A DNA stretch of 64,000 bases from UBA967 sp044375555 (GTDB taxonomy: Bacteria > Verrucomicrobiota > Verrucomicrobiia > Chthoniobacterales > Terrimicrobiaceae), in the NCBI GenBank assembly GCA_044375555.1, contig JBILML010000003.1, positions 1 to 64,000 of the forward strand. The letters are read 5' to 3'. Position 1 is the first letter of the stretch. Each line of letters opens with the position of its first letter. The position numbers and the translations under genes were made by a program. Shown piece by piece: positions 24,542-32,029 of the stretch. A model generated the notes under the pieces. That model worked only from the letters and a program-made list of their open reading frames with translations. It did not search any database and was not told where the DNA came from.

Positions 24542-25366
24542 TCAGGATCGAAATCTCCGCCCCAGCGGGAAACTGCCGAGGTTTTGGAGTGAGCGAGCTT
24601 GGCGCCCGGCCAGTTCCAAGGCGCGGCGGACTTTGGGGGAAGTCGGGCTGCCCTCGATTTCGATGTAGAAAACATAGGTCTGCGGTTGCCCTGGAACGGG
24701 CCTCGAGACGATGCGAGTGAGGCTCACTTTCTGCCTCGCAAAGGGCCCGAGGAACGCATGCAGGCTACCGCAGGTATTCTTCAACGCCGCCACAAAGGCT
24801 GTGCGGTCCGCGCCGGCGGTGGGCGAGGGTTGGCGCGCGATCGTGAAGAAATTTGTGACATTCACTTCGCTCCCGCGACCAGGGGTTTCGAGCACATCGA
24901 GTCCGTAAATTTTGGCGGCTCCGGGGGAGGCGAGGGCGGCGGCGGATTTCGACGCAGCGGCCTTCTCAGCGGCCATCGTCGTGCTGGTCACAGGCACCAA
25001 TCGCGCGCCGGGGTGGTGTTTTTTCAGCCACTCGCTGTGGTGCTTGATTTGCGTGAAGTGCGAATAAACCGTCCTCGGCGCCGCGCCTTGGTGGCCGAGC
25101 AGGGCGATGCGAATGTCGAGCGAGAGTTCCTGAGTGATGAAAATCGACCCGGCGTGGCGAATCAAAAGATCGATCGTGTCATGCACCGTGCCGCCCGAGG
25201 AATTTTCCACCGGCACCAAACCCAGTGGGGCTGCTCCCGAAAGAACGCTCTCGAAAACCCCGTCTATCGCAGGGCAAGGGATGAGATCGGCTTTCGCGCC
25301 AAAACGCCGCCGGGCGAGGATCCCGGAGAAAGTTCCCTCCGGTCCGAGATAAGCCACTCGATTCAT
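24542..25366 (-). CDS. pheA: Prephenate dehydratase
   Basis: This 274-aa enzyme converts prephenate to phenylpyruvate in phenylalanine synthesis. It starts MNRVAYLGPEGTFS, the standard opening of the PDT domain. GLVPVENSSGGTVHDTIDLL and VTNFFTIAR follow, with the catalytic threonine-arginine region. A C-terminal ACT domain (about 185-260, with TCGSLHAFLGPF) gives feedback control by phenylalanine. There is no chorismate mutase domain in this protein. It is divergent from rpmI. The frame continues upstream, but ATG 25366 matches the family start. Confidence 0.92.
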   Translation of the reverse strand: MNRVAYLGPEGTFSGILARRRFGAKADLIPCPAIDGVFESVLSGAAPLGLVPVENSSGGTVHDTIDLLIRHAGSIFITQELSLDIRIALLGHQGAAPRTVYSHFTQIKHHSEWLKKHHPGARLVPVTSTTMAAEKAAASKSAAALASPGAAKIYGLDVLETPGRGSEVNVTNFFTIARQPSPTAGADRTAFVAALKNTCGSLHAFLGPFARQKVSLTRIVSRPVPGQPQTYVFYIEIEGSPTSPKVRRALELAGRQARSLQNLGSFPLGRRFRS

Positions 25367-25495
25367 AGTCCCGCATCCAATCACAAAAGCCCGCCCCCGC
25401 GCAAACCCCGCTGTTTTTTTCAAAAAAATTCACGCCTCGATGAAAAACATCATTGCAACCCAAGATGCACTTGCTAAGGTCCGCACCCTTTTCCA

Positions 25496-25708
25496 ATGCC
25501 AAAATCCATAGCACGAAGCAAAACACGCAAGTCCGTGGCCAAGCGTTTCAAGGTCACCGCGACAGGCAAAGTTGTTCGCAACAAAGCCTCGCGGCGCCAC
25601 CTTCTGGCGAGCAAAAACGCCAAGAAGAAACGCCACATGGCCAAGTCGGTCGTGGTTCACGATACCGTCGTGGATCGCATCAAGGCCTGCCTGCCTTTCA
25701 GTCACTAA
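25496..25708 (+). CDS. rpmI: 50S ribosomal protein L35
   Basis: This 70-aa very basic protein has the L35 signature KSVAKRFKVTATGKVVRNKASRRH and LLASKNAKKKRH. It leads an rpmI-rplT-pheS-pheT run. The usual first gene of this operon, infC, is not upstream; pheA lies there on the other strand. No clear Shine-Dalgarno sequence precedes the ATG. Confidence 0.96.
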   Translation: MPKSIARSKTRKSVAKRFKVTATGKVVRNKASRRHLLASKNAKKKRHMAKSVVVHDTVVDRIKACLPFSH

Positions 25709-25807
25709 ACTTGCGCTGAAACTTGATCTCTTGGACTGCCCTGATTTTTTTTCGGGGATACTGGAGCCGGTGAGTCCAGAGATCACAACCAAACGAACAA
25801 CCGCTCC

Positions 25808-25842
25808 AAGGAGGCCCCGCCGAAACGCGGGGTTTAGATAAC
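25808..25842 (+). promoter_or_regulatory. Shine-Dalgarno separated from the rplT start by a hairpin
   Basis: AAGGAGG (25808-25814) is a near-perfect Shine-Dalgarno sequence but lies 28 nt before the rplT ATG. Between them CCCCGC (25815-25820) and GCGGGG (25827-25832) form a stem around a 6-nt loop, leaving a 10-nt linear spacer to the ATG at 25843. If the hairpin folds, the effective spacing becomes normal. This could be a control point, for example for L20 autoregulation. Confidence 0.6.
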
Positions 25843-26214
25843 ATGCCAAGAGCAACCAATGCTCCCGCCAGCCGCGCCCGTCGTAAGCGCGTCGTCGCAG
25901 CGTCCAAGGGATACCGTGGCCGCCGTTCCAAACTCTTCCGCTACGCGAAAGATGCCCAGATGAAGGGAAAATACTGGGCCTACCGCGACCGGAAGACCCG
26001 CAAGCGCAATTTCCGCGCCTTGTGGATCACCCGTCTCAACGCCGCCGTGCGTGCCGCCGGGCTCACCTACAGCCGTTTCATCGAGGGCCTCAAGTCCGCG
26101 AACATCGGCCTCGACCGCAAGGTCCTCTCCGACATCGCCGTCAAGGACGAGCCGACCTTCGCCGAGATCATCGCCAAGGTCCGCACCGCCCTCGAAGCGA
26201 AAAAAGCGGCCTGA
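25843..26214 (+). CDS. rplT: 50S ribosomal protein L20
   Basis: This 123-aa L20 begins MPRATNAPASRARRKRVVAASKGYRGRRSKL in the usual way, except for an alanine- and arginine-rich start, and continues with LWITRLNAAVRAAGLTYSRFIEGL. L20 is essential for assembly of the large subunit and, in well-studied bacteria, represses its own operon by binding the mRNA. It is separated from rpmI by 134 bp holding the Shine-Dalgarno/hairpin arrangement, and from pheS by a palindromic repeat (copy B). Confidence 0.97.
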   Translation: MPRATNAPASRARRKRVVAASKGYRGRRSKLFRYAKDAQMKGKYWAYRDRKTRKRNFRALWITRLNAAVRAAGLTYSRFIEGLKSANIGLDRKVLSDIAVKDEPTFAEIIAKVRTALEAKKAA

Positions 26215-26217
26215 GGA

Positions 26218-26362
26218 TTGACCACAGAGGACACAGAGGGCACGGAGGCTTAAAAAATCTTCGCGCCCTTCGTGGTCTCGGGTTTGCATGCATGGAAGAA
26301 AACTCTTTGCCTGCCTGCATTCTTACCTCCTCTGTGCTCTCCGTGTCCTCCGTGGTTAAATT
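26218..26362. repeat. Palindromic 'CACAGAGGACACAGAG' repeat, copy B
   Basis: The left arm ACCACAGAGGACACAGAGG (from 26221) complements the right arm CCTCTGTGCTCTCCGTGTCC plus TCCGTGGTT (ending near 26358). The ~90-nt centre contains GCATGCATGG and TGCCTGCCTGCAT words. It lies between rplT and pheS, so the pheST transcript would carry it as a long hairpin. Confidence 0.85.
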
Positions 26363-26373
26363 TTTGAAAACCC

Positions 26374-27381
26374 ATGGAACAGCAAGTTGACTCCCTTCGC
26401 GCCGAGGCTTTGGCGCAGATTGCTACCGCGACCGACGCCGCTTCGCTTGAGGCGGTCCGGTTAAAATACCTCGGCAAGAGCGGCGCGATCACGGCCCTCA
26501 GCGAGGGAATGCGCAATGTCCCGAAGGAGGACCGCCCGAAATTCGGCAAAATCCTGAACGACCTTCGTGCGGCAGTGACTGGTGCTTTGGAGGAATCGCA
26601 AAAATGCCTTCTCGAAGCCGCTGACTCAGCCGCCTTCGCCTCGCTGGACCTCACGCTGCCCGGCACTTTTCCAACACCAGGCACGCTCCATCCGCTCACG
26701 CAGTTGATGGACCGCGCTGTGCGCTGTTTCCGCCGCATGGGATTTGCCATCGCCGACGGACCCGACATCGAGACCGAGTGGCATTGTTTCGACGCGCTGA
26801 ACACCCCACCCGACCATCCCGCCCGCAACGAGCAGGATACTTTTTATCTTCCCGACGGCCGTCTCCTGCGCTCGCACACTTCGAGTGTCCAGATTCGCGT
26901 GATGGAAAACACGACGCCACCCGTTCGCATCATCGCGCCCGGTTCGGCCTACCGCCGTGACGAAGTCGATTCCACCCACCTCGCGCAGTTCACCCAAATG
27001 GAGGGGCTCTATGTCGCCGAGCGCGTGTCGCTCGCCGATCTCAAGGGCACGCTGGAGTTTTTCTTCCGCGAGCTTTTCGGCACCGGCACCGAAATCCAAT
27101 TCCGTCCCCACTTTTTCCCGTTCACCGAGCCGAGCTACGAGATCGACATCCGCGCCGCCGCGCTCGGTGGGGAGTGGATGGAACTCGCCGGCTGCGGCAT
27201 GGTCGACCCCGCCGTCTTTGAGGAAATTTGCAAGAAACGCGGCGACCGCGCCTACGATCCAGAAAAAGTCTCCGGCTTCGCGTTCGGCTTCGGCCTCGAG
27301 CGCCTCGCCATGAACCTCTCGCGCATTCCCGACATCCGCATGCTCGTGGAAAACGACCTCCGCTTCCTCAAACAATTCTGA
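26374..27381 (+). CDS. pheS: Phenylalanyl-tRNA synthetase alpha subunit
   Basis: This 335-aa class II synthetase subunit has an N-terminal coiled coil (about residues 1-85). The catalytic domain starts at GTLHPLTQLMDRAVRCFRRMGF. Motif 2 is visible as RIIAPGSAYRRDEVDSTH and motif 3 as GFAFGFGLERLAM. FFPFTEPSYEID contributes the phenylalanine pocket. It forms the (alpha-beta)2 enzyme with PheT, whose gene starts 3 bp later. Confidence 0.97.
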   Translation: MEQQVDSLRAEALAQIATATDAASLEAVRLKYLGKSGAITALSEGMRNVPKEDRPKFGKILNDLRAAVTGALEESQKCLLEAADSAAFASLDLTLPGTFPTPGTLHPLTQLMDRAVRCFRRMGFAIADGPDIETEWHCFDALNTPPDHPARNEQDTFYLPDGRLLRSHTSSVQIRVMENTTPPVRIIAPGSAYRRDEVDSTHLAQFTQMEGLYVAERVSLADLKGTLEFFFRELFGTGTEIQFRPHFFPFTEPSYEIDIRAAALGGEWMELAGCGMVDPAVFEEICKKRGDRAYDPEKVSGFAFGFGLERLAMNLSRIPDIRMLVENDLRFLKQF

Positions 27382-27384
27382 CCC

Positions 27385-29715
27385 GTGAAAATCTCGCTCA
27401 ACTGGCTCCGTGATTTTGTGGACTGCCAACTTCCGGCGTCCGATTTGGAAACCCTCCTCCGCCGCGCGGGGCTTGAGGTCGCCGCGATCCATGAGCGTGG
27501 CGTTGCGATCGACAAAGTGGTCGTTGCCGAAATCCTCGAATCGGTCCAGCACCCGAATGCCGACCGGCTCAGCGTTTGCAAGGTGAACGACGGCTCTGCA
27601 CACCCGCGCCAGATCGTCTGCGGCGCAAAAAACTACAAGGTCGGCGACAAGGTTCCCCTCGCCCTTCCCGGCGCTGTTCTTCCCGGCGATTTCAAAATCA
27701 AGCCCGGCAAGCTGCGCGGAGTCGAGAGCGAGGGCATGATGTGCAGCGCGAAGGAACTCCGCCTCGCCGAGGACGCCCAGGGCCTTTTGATCCTGCCTCC
27801 CGAGTCCGTTGCCGGAACTCCGCTCACGGAGCTTTTCCCGACCGAAACCATTCTCGAACTCGAGATCACGCCAAACCGCGCCGACTGGCTCAGCCACCTC
27901 GGCGTCGCCCGCGAAATCGCGGTCTTCACCGGCTCACCGGTCAAAAATCCCGCCCCTCCCCTCCCAGCCCATGTAGAACAGGCGTCCCGCCTGTTATCGG
28001 ATCCCGCCGACAAAGCCACTTTCTACACCCTCCGCAAAATCTCGGGAGTGAAAGTCGCTCCCAGCCCGCAATGGCTCGTCGACCGCCTCGCCGCTGTCGG
28101 CCTTCGTTCGATCAATAATGTGGTCGATATCACGAACTATGTTCTTTTCGAACTCGGCCAACCGCTCCACGCGTTCGACGCTGCCAAAATCTCGGGCGAC
28201 ATCCGCGTTCGCGCCGCTGTGGAAGGCGAAAATTTCCACGCCCTCGACGGCAAGGAATACAAACTCCCCGCTGAATCTCTCGTCATCGCCGACAACAATG
28301 GCCCCGTTGCCCTTGCGGGCGTGATGGGAGGCGAGGGGAGTGGAGTCACCGAGTCCACCACCGACATTCTTCTGGAGTGCGCATTTTTCGAACCATCGCG
28401 CGTCCGCCGCGCCTCGCGTTCGCTGGGTCTTTTCAGCGATTCCAGTTACCGCTTTGAGCGCGGCGTCGATCCTGAAGGCGTTGCCACTGCCTCCGCCCGC
28501 GCGGTCGAACTCATTCTGCAACTCGCAGGCGGCACTGCCTCGGAACCTATCGAGGTCGCCGGCGAACTTCCGCGCCGCACCAAAATCTCCCTCCGCCATG
28601 ACCGCGTGCGCTCGGTCCTCGGCTTGGAAATTTCCGATACTGAAATCGACGCCTCCCTTGTCCGTGTTGGCTTGATCAACTCGGGAGGAGGCCAATGGAA
28701 AATTCCCGGATACCGTCGCGAAATCCTCCGAGAGGCCGATCTCATCGAGGAAGTCGCCCGTGTCGTTGGAATCGAAAAAATCCCCTCCCACGCCGAAGGC
28801 CTCTTCGCCGGCAGTTCCGACGCTGATCTGGCCTACGATTTCGCGATGGACCTCCGCCGCCGTCTTGCCGGCATGGGTTTCCACGAGGCCCGCACGAGCA
28901 CACTCGTCTCGAATGCCGATGCAGCCGATTTTGGAGCATCCGTCGCTCTGAAAAATCCCTTCGGCGACGACCAGTCCCAACTTCGCAACAGCCTCCTCCC
29001 CGGCCTGTTCGCCGCCGTGGTCCGCAATCTCGACCAAGGCGCGAAATCCATCCCGCTCTTTGAAGTTGGTCGCGTTTTTTCGCCTGCGGGAGAATTTTCC
29101 CGACTGGCTCTTGTAGTGACAGGCGACCGTTTTTCCGCCGACTGGCGCGGTGGCGCCACCCGTTCGTGGGATGTCTTCGATCTCCTCGGAACCGTTCGCG
29201 ACCTCGGGGGCGGCGAAACAAACCCTCTACCAACCCCGCCGAGCCCCTTTGGAGCAGCCGCCGAGGTTTTCCTGCACGGCAAAAAAATCGGCCACCTCGG
29301 CCAACTCCACCCCGGCGTGACCCGCAAGCTCGGCGCCAACGCCCCCGTCCTCGCCGCGGAGTTCGACCTCGCCACATGGCGCACTCTGGTTTCCAGGGAT
29401 CGCACGACCTCCCCGCTTGCCAAATTCCCCGGCTCGGCCCGCGACATCGCCTTCACCGCGCCCCTCTCGCTTCCCTACGGCGAAGTCCGCTCCGCCATCG
29501 AATCCCTCAAGGAACCGCTCCTCGAATCGATCGGCCTTTTCGACCTTTTCACCGATCCCAAAGGCGAAAAAATCCCCGCTGACAAAAAATCCCTCGCCGT
29601 CTCACTGTCCTTCCGCAGCCCCGAGCGCACGCTCACCGCTGACGAAGTGAACGCCGCGACGGACCGCATCAAAGCGGCCCTCCGCTCAAGATCGGGCATC
29701 GAATTCCGCGAATAA
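27385..29715 (+). CDS. pheT: Phenylalanyl-tRNA synthetase beta subunit
   Basis: This 776-aa subunit has an N-terminal tRNA-binding EMAP-like domain (about 40-150, with HPNADRLSVCKVNDG). The B3/B4 editing domain follows, with LRSINNVVDITNYVLFELGQPLHAFD. After it come the B5 domain, a catalytic-like domain (YDFAMDLRRRLAGMGFHE) and a C-terminal anticodon-binding FDX-ACB domain (AKFPGSARDIAFTAP to the end). The start is GTG 27385. A short PAPPLPAHVEQASRLLSD insert near residue 190 looks like low-complexity padding. Confidence 0.97.
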   Translation: MKISLNWLRDFVDCQLPASDLETLLRRAGLEVAAIHERGVAIDKVVVAEILESVQHPNADRLSVCKVNDGSAHPRQIVCGAKNYKVGDKVPLALPGAVLPGDFKIKPGKLRGVESEGMMCSAKELRLAEDAQGLLILPPESVAGTPLTELFPTETILELEITPNRADWLSHLGVAREIAVFTGSPVKNPAPPLPAHVEQASRLLSDPADKATFYTLRKISGVKVAPSPQWLVDRLAAVGLRSINNVVDITNYVLFELGQPLHAFDAAKISGDIRVRAAVEGENFHALDGKEYKLPAESLVIADNNGPVALAGVMGGEGSGVTESTTDILLECAFFEPSRVRRASRSLGLFSDSSYRFERGVDPEGVATASARAVELILQLAGGTASEPIEVAGELPRRTKISLRHDRVRSVLGLEISDTEIDASLVRVGLINSGGGQWKIPGYRREILREADLIEEVARVVGIEKIPSHAEGLFAGSSDADLAYDFAMDLRRRLAGMGFHEARTSTLVSNADAADFGASVALKNPFGDDQSQLRNSLLPGLFAAVVRNLDQGAKSIPLFEVGRVFSPAGEFSRLALVVTGDRFSADWRGGATRSWDVFDLLGTVRDLGGGETNPLPTPPSPFGAAAEVFLHGKKIGHLGQLHPGVTRKLGANAPVLAAEFDLATWRTLVSRDRTTSPLAKFPGSARDIAFTAPLSLPYGEVRSAIESLKEPLLESIGLFDLFTDPKGEKIPADKKSLAVSLSFRSPERTLTADEVNAATDRIKAALRSRSGIEFRE

Positions 29716-29743
29716 ACAGTAGTGGGGTGACGACAAGTCGCCG

Positions 29744-30022
29744 CTAAGCCGTTGCACTTGGCTCCAGGTTTTTTTGAATCTGTTGCTCTTTCTGAATTCG
29801 TTCGGAGACCCAGAGTTTGACCAGTGCCTGCCGACTCACGCCGATTAAACGGGACTGCCAATCCAGCTTCTCGATCATCCACTCTGGAAAATCCACATTC
29901 ACGCGACGAGGTGCGACTCCAGGGCGGCGGATCGAGGATTTGTCGATGAAAGGAGTGATATCTTCCCCTTCATCAAACCGCTGTTCAAATTCTTGTGCTG
30001 TCATTGTAGATGGCTTCTTCAT
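29744..30022 (-). CDS. brnA: Antitoxin BrnA
   Basis: This 92-aa antitoxin of the BrnT/BrnA type II system has the N-terminal toxin-binding region MTAQEFEQRFDEGEDITPFID. The ribbon-helix-helix DNA-binding part is RRVNVDFPEWMIEKLDWQSRLIGVSRQALVKLWV. It overlaps the brnT coding end by 38 bp (20 bp if the second ATG at 30004 is used). BrnA neutralises BrnT and normally represses the brnTA promoter; a palindrome over the promoter at 30260-30278 fits this. Confidence 0.88.
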   Translation of the reverse strand: MKKPSTMTAQEFEQRFDEGEDITPFIDKSSIRRPGVAPRRVNVDFPEWMIEKLDWQSRLIGVSRQALVKLWVSERIQKEQQIQKNLEPSATA

Positions 30023-30257
30023 TCTCTCTTGCTCTCCTTACAGATATGATTCGTGCCCGATCCCCGCGCACGGTGTAGATAGCAGTCCATAGTTTGTCAT
30101 CAAGTTCTGCGATAAGCCCGTGTCTCGGTTCGTCTGAAAATCGCGCCACAAATTCCGCCCGATTCGCATCGTGCCAGAGTTCTTTGGCGCGCTCAAAATC
30201 CAAGCCGTGCTTTTCCTTGTTTGCCTCGCTTTTGACTGGGTCATACTCAAACTCCAC
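29985..30257 (-). CDS. brnT: Toxin BrnT (ribonuclease)
   Basis: This 90-aa RelE-fold toxin starts MEFEYDPVKSEANKEKHGLDFERAKELW, the standard BrnT opening, and ends with GDRARIISVRRARENEEAIY, the conserved arginine-rich C-terminal segment. BrnT cleaves RNA and slows growth until neutralised. The start codon is GTG 30257, three bases from a palindromic promoter/operator, with no room for a Shine-Dalgarno sequence. The toxin comes first and the antitoxin second, as is usual for this family. Confidence 0.9.
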   Translation of the reverse strand: MEFEYDPVKSEANKEKHGLDFERAKELWHDANRAEFVARFSDEPRHGLIAELDDKLWTAIYTVRGDRARIISVRRARENEEAIYNDSTRI

Positions 30258-30259
30258 TA

Positions 30260-30291
30260 TGGTATGATATCTATACCAATAAGTGTGTCAA
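30260..30291 (-). promoter_or_regulatory. brnTA promoter with palindromic operator
   Basis: On the minus strand -35 TTGACA (30286-30291), a 16-bp spacer and -10 TATCAT (30264-30269) form a near-consensus promoter. The -10 lies inside the palindrome TGGTAT-N7-ATACCA (30260-30278), a likely BrnA operator. A further TGGTAT half-site occurs at 30294. The predicted transcription start falls on the GTG start codon of brnT. Confidence 0.75.
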
Positions 30292-30364
30292 GATGGTATA
30301 TTTCCATGAATATCAAGTTGCGTTTCACGACATGCCCTCCCGCAGCGGATTTCCCCCCTAAATC

Positions 30365-31147
30365 CTAAAGCTGAATGGAATGCGGAAGGGGGTGTGGCGG
30401 GTGGCCGGGGCAGTGGATTTCGGGGGTGGGTATTCCGCTTGTGCTGAATTGACTTCGGATGGCTTCGCTGGCGAGGGAGGGGGAGTTGCAGTCCTCGCTG
30501 AGGTGGGCCAGGAGGATGTGGCGGAGGTTTTCGGTGGCGATTTCGGCGACGAGCTTGGCGGCGGCTTGGTTGGAGAGGTGGCCGTGGCGGGAGAGGATGC
30601 GTTGTTTGACGGACCAGGGGCGTTTGGTGTCGTTCTGGAGGAGGGCTTCGTCGTGGTTGGTTTCGATGACGAGGGCGTTGACGCCTTGGACGGCGTGGAT
30701 GATTTGGCGCGTGGCGTAGCCTAGGTCGGTGAGGATGCCGAGGGAGGAATTGGCGGAGGAGATGACGAATCCTACGGGGTCGGCGGCGTCGTGAGGGACG
30801 GAGAAGGGTTGGATGCGGAGTTCGGCGATCTCAAAGGCTGATCCGCTGTTGAAAAGGCGCCACTCGGTGTCGATGGCGGATTTGCGGAGGCTGTCGGCGG
30901 TGAGGGGATTGGTGAAAACGGGGATGCGGTTTTTGGAACAGAAAACTTTGAGCCCGCGGGTGTGGTCGCCGTGCTCGTGGGTGAGCAGTATGCCGGCGAG
31001 ATTTTGGGGCGTGATGCCTAGGGCGAGGATTTGGGTCTCGAGTTGACGCGCGCTGATCCCGGCATCGACCAAGACGGCCGTGGATTCTCCACGAACGAGC
31101 AGGGAATTTCCCGAACTGCCGGAGGCGAGGACGGTGAGTTGGAGCAC
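30365..31147 (-). CDS. Metallo-beta-lactamase-fold hydrolase (YycJ/WalJ-like)
   Basis: This 260-aa MBL-fold protein opens with LTVLASGSSGNSLLV, typical of the YycJ/WalJ family of putative nucleases. The metal-binding motif is ILLTHEHGDHTRGL (H-x-H-x-D-H), with further histidines in FSVPHDAADPVGFV and ILLAHLSEDCNSP. The start is GTG 31147. It follows atpG by 12 bp in the same direction, so it is probably read with the ATP-synthase operon, where atpD would normally be. The function is not settled from the sequence. Confidence 0.85.
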   Translation of the reverse strand: MLQLTVLASGSSGNSLLVRGESTAVLVDAGISARQLETQILALGITPQNLAGILLTHEHGDHTRGLKVFCSKNRIPVFTNPLTADSLRKSAIDTEWRLFNSGSAFEIAELRIQPFSVPHDAADPVGFVISSANSSLGILTDLGYATRQIIHAVQGVNALVIETNHDEALLQNDTKRPWSVKQRILSRHGHLSNQAAAKLVAEIATENLRHILLAHLSEDCNSPSLASEAIRSQFSTSGIPTPEIHCPGHPPHPLPHSIQL

Positions 31148-31159
31148 GGTCGTGCCCGC

Positions 31160-32026
31160 CTAGCTGAGAGCCAGTTGGGCGGTGGCGATTTCCAGAATCT
31201 CGTTGGTGATGCCGGCCTGGCGGGCCTTGTTGTATTCCAGCGTGAGGTCTTTGACCAAGCTCTTGGCGTTGTCAGTGGCGCTTTTCATGGCGACCATCCG
31301 GGCGCTGTGTTCGGAAGCGCGGGAGCCGAGTTGGGTCTGGAAAACGAGGTAATGGATGTAGGCGGGCAGGATGGACTCCAGCACGGCATTCGGCGAGGGC
31401 TCGAATTCCATGCCGCCTTCGATCGGCGGGAGCGCTTCGTAATCGGTCTTAATGCCGATCTCGTCGATGCTGGTGAGTGGCAGGATCGGGAAGGCGGTGG
31501 GAGTCTGCGTGAGCGTATTGACGAAGCGAGGGTAGAGGAGCGTGACTTTGTCGACGGTGTGATCGAGGAATTTCTCGATGCAGAATTTCGAGATCTGCTT
31601 GCACTTGGGAAAAGTCGGGCGCTCCTGAAGAGGAAAGTCGGCGATCATTTGGCGCTTCAAGCGGGCGAGGAATTGGGTGCCCTTGCGGCCGATGCTGATG
31701 AAAAGCGTTTTCGCGGGATCGTAGCTGGCGGCCTCGCGGAGCACATTGGTATTCAACGCGCCGCACAGGCCCTTGTCCGTGGTCATCAAAACGACGAGTT
31801 CCTTGCCGCCGGCCCGTTGTTCGAGCAGGGGGTGGGAAGTCGAGTCGATGGCGTCGCGGAGCGAAACGATCACGCGGTTGAGCAGCAAGGCATAGTCGCG
31901 TCCGGCGAGGGCGGCTTGCTGGGCCTTGCGCATCTTCGAGGCCGCGACCATTTGCATGGCCTTCGTGATTTGGGCGGTGTTTTTGACCGACTTGATGCGT
32001 CGGCGGATGTCGCGGAGGTTCGCCAT
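31160..32026 (-). CDS. atpG: ATP synthase F1 subunit gamma
   Basis: This 288-aa central-stalk subunit starts MANLRDIRRRIKSVKNTAQITKAMQMVAASKMRKAQ, a near-textbook gamma N-terminus. It ends with ATDNAKSLVKDLTLEYNKARQAGITNEILEI, the paired coiled coil that rotates inside the alpha-beta hexamer. It is 3 bp downstream of atpA. The expected atpD and atpC do not follow; an MBL-fold gene does. Confidence 0.97.
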   Translation of the reverse strand: MANLRDIRRRIKSVKNTAQITKAMQMVAASKMRKAQQAALAGRDYALLLNRVIVSLRDAIDSTSHPLLEQRAGGKELVVLMTTDKGLCGALNTNVLREAASYDPAKTLFISIGRKGTQFLARLKRQMIADFPLQERPTFPKCKQISKFCIEKFLDHTVDKVTLLYPRFVNTLTQTPTAFPILPLTSIDEIGIKTDYEALPPIEGGMEFEPSPNAVLESILPAYIHYLVFQTQLGSRASEHSARMVAMKSATDNAKSLVKDLTLEYNKARQAGITNEILEIATAQLALS

Positions 32027-32029
32027 TTT

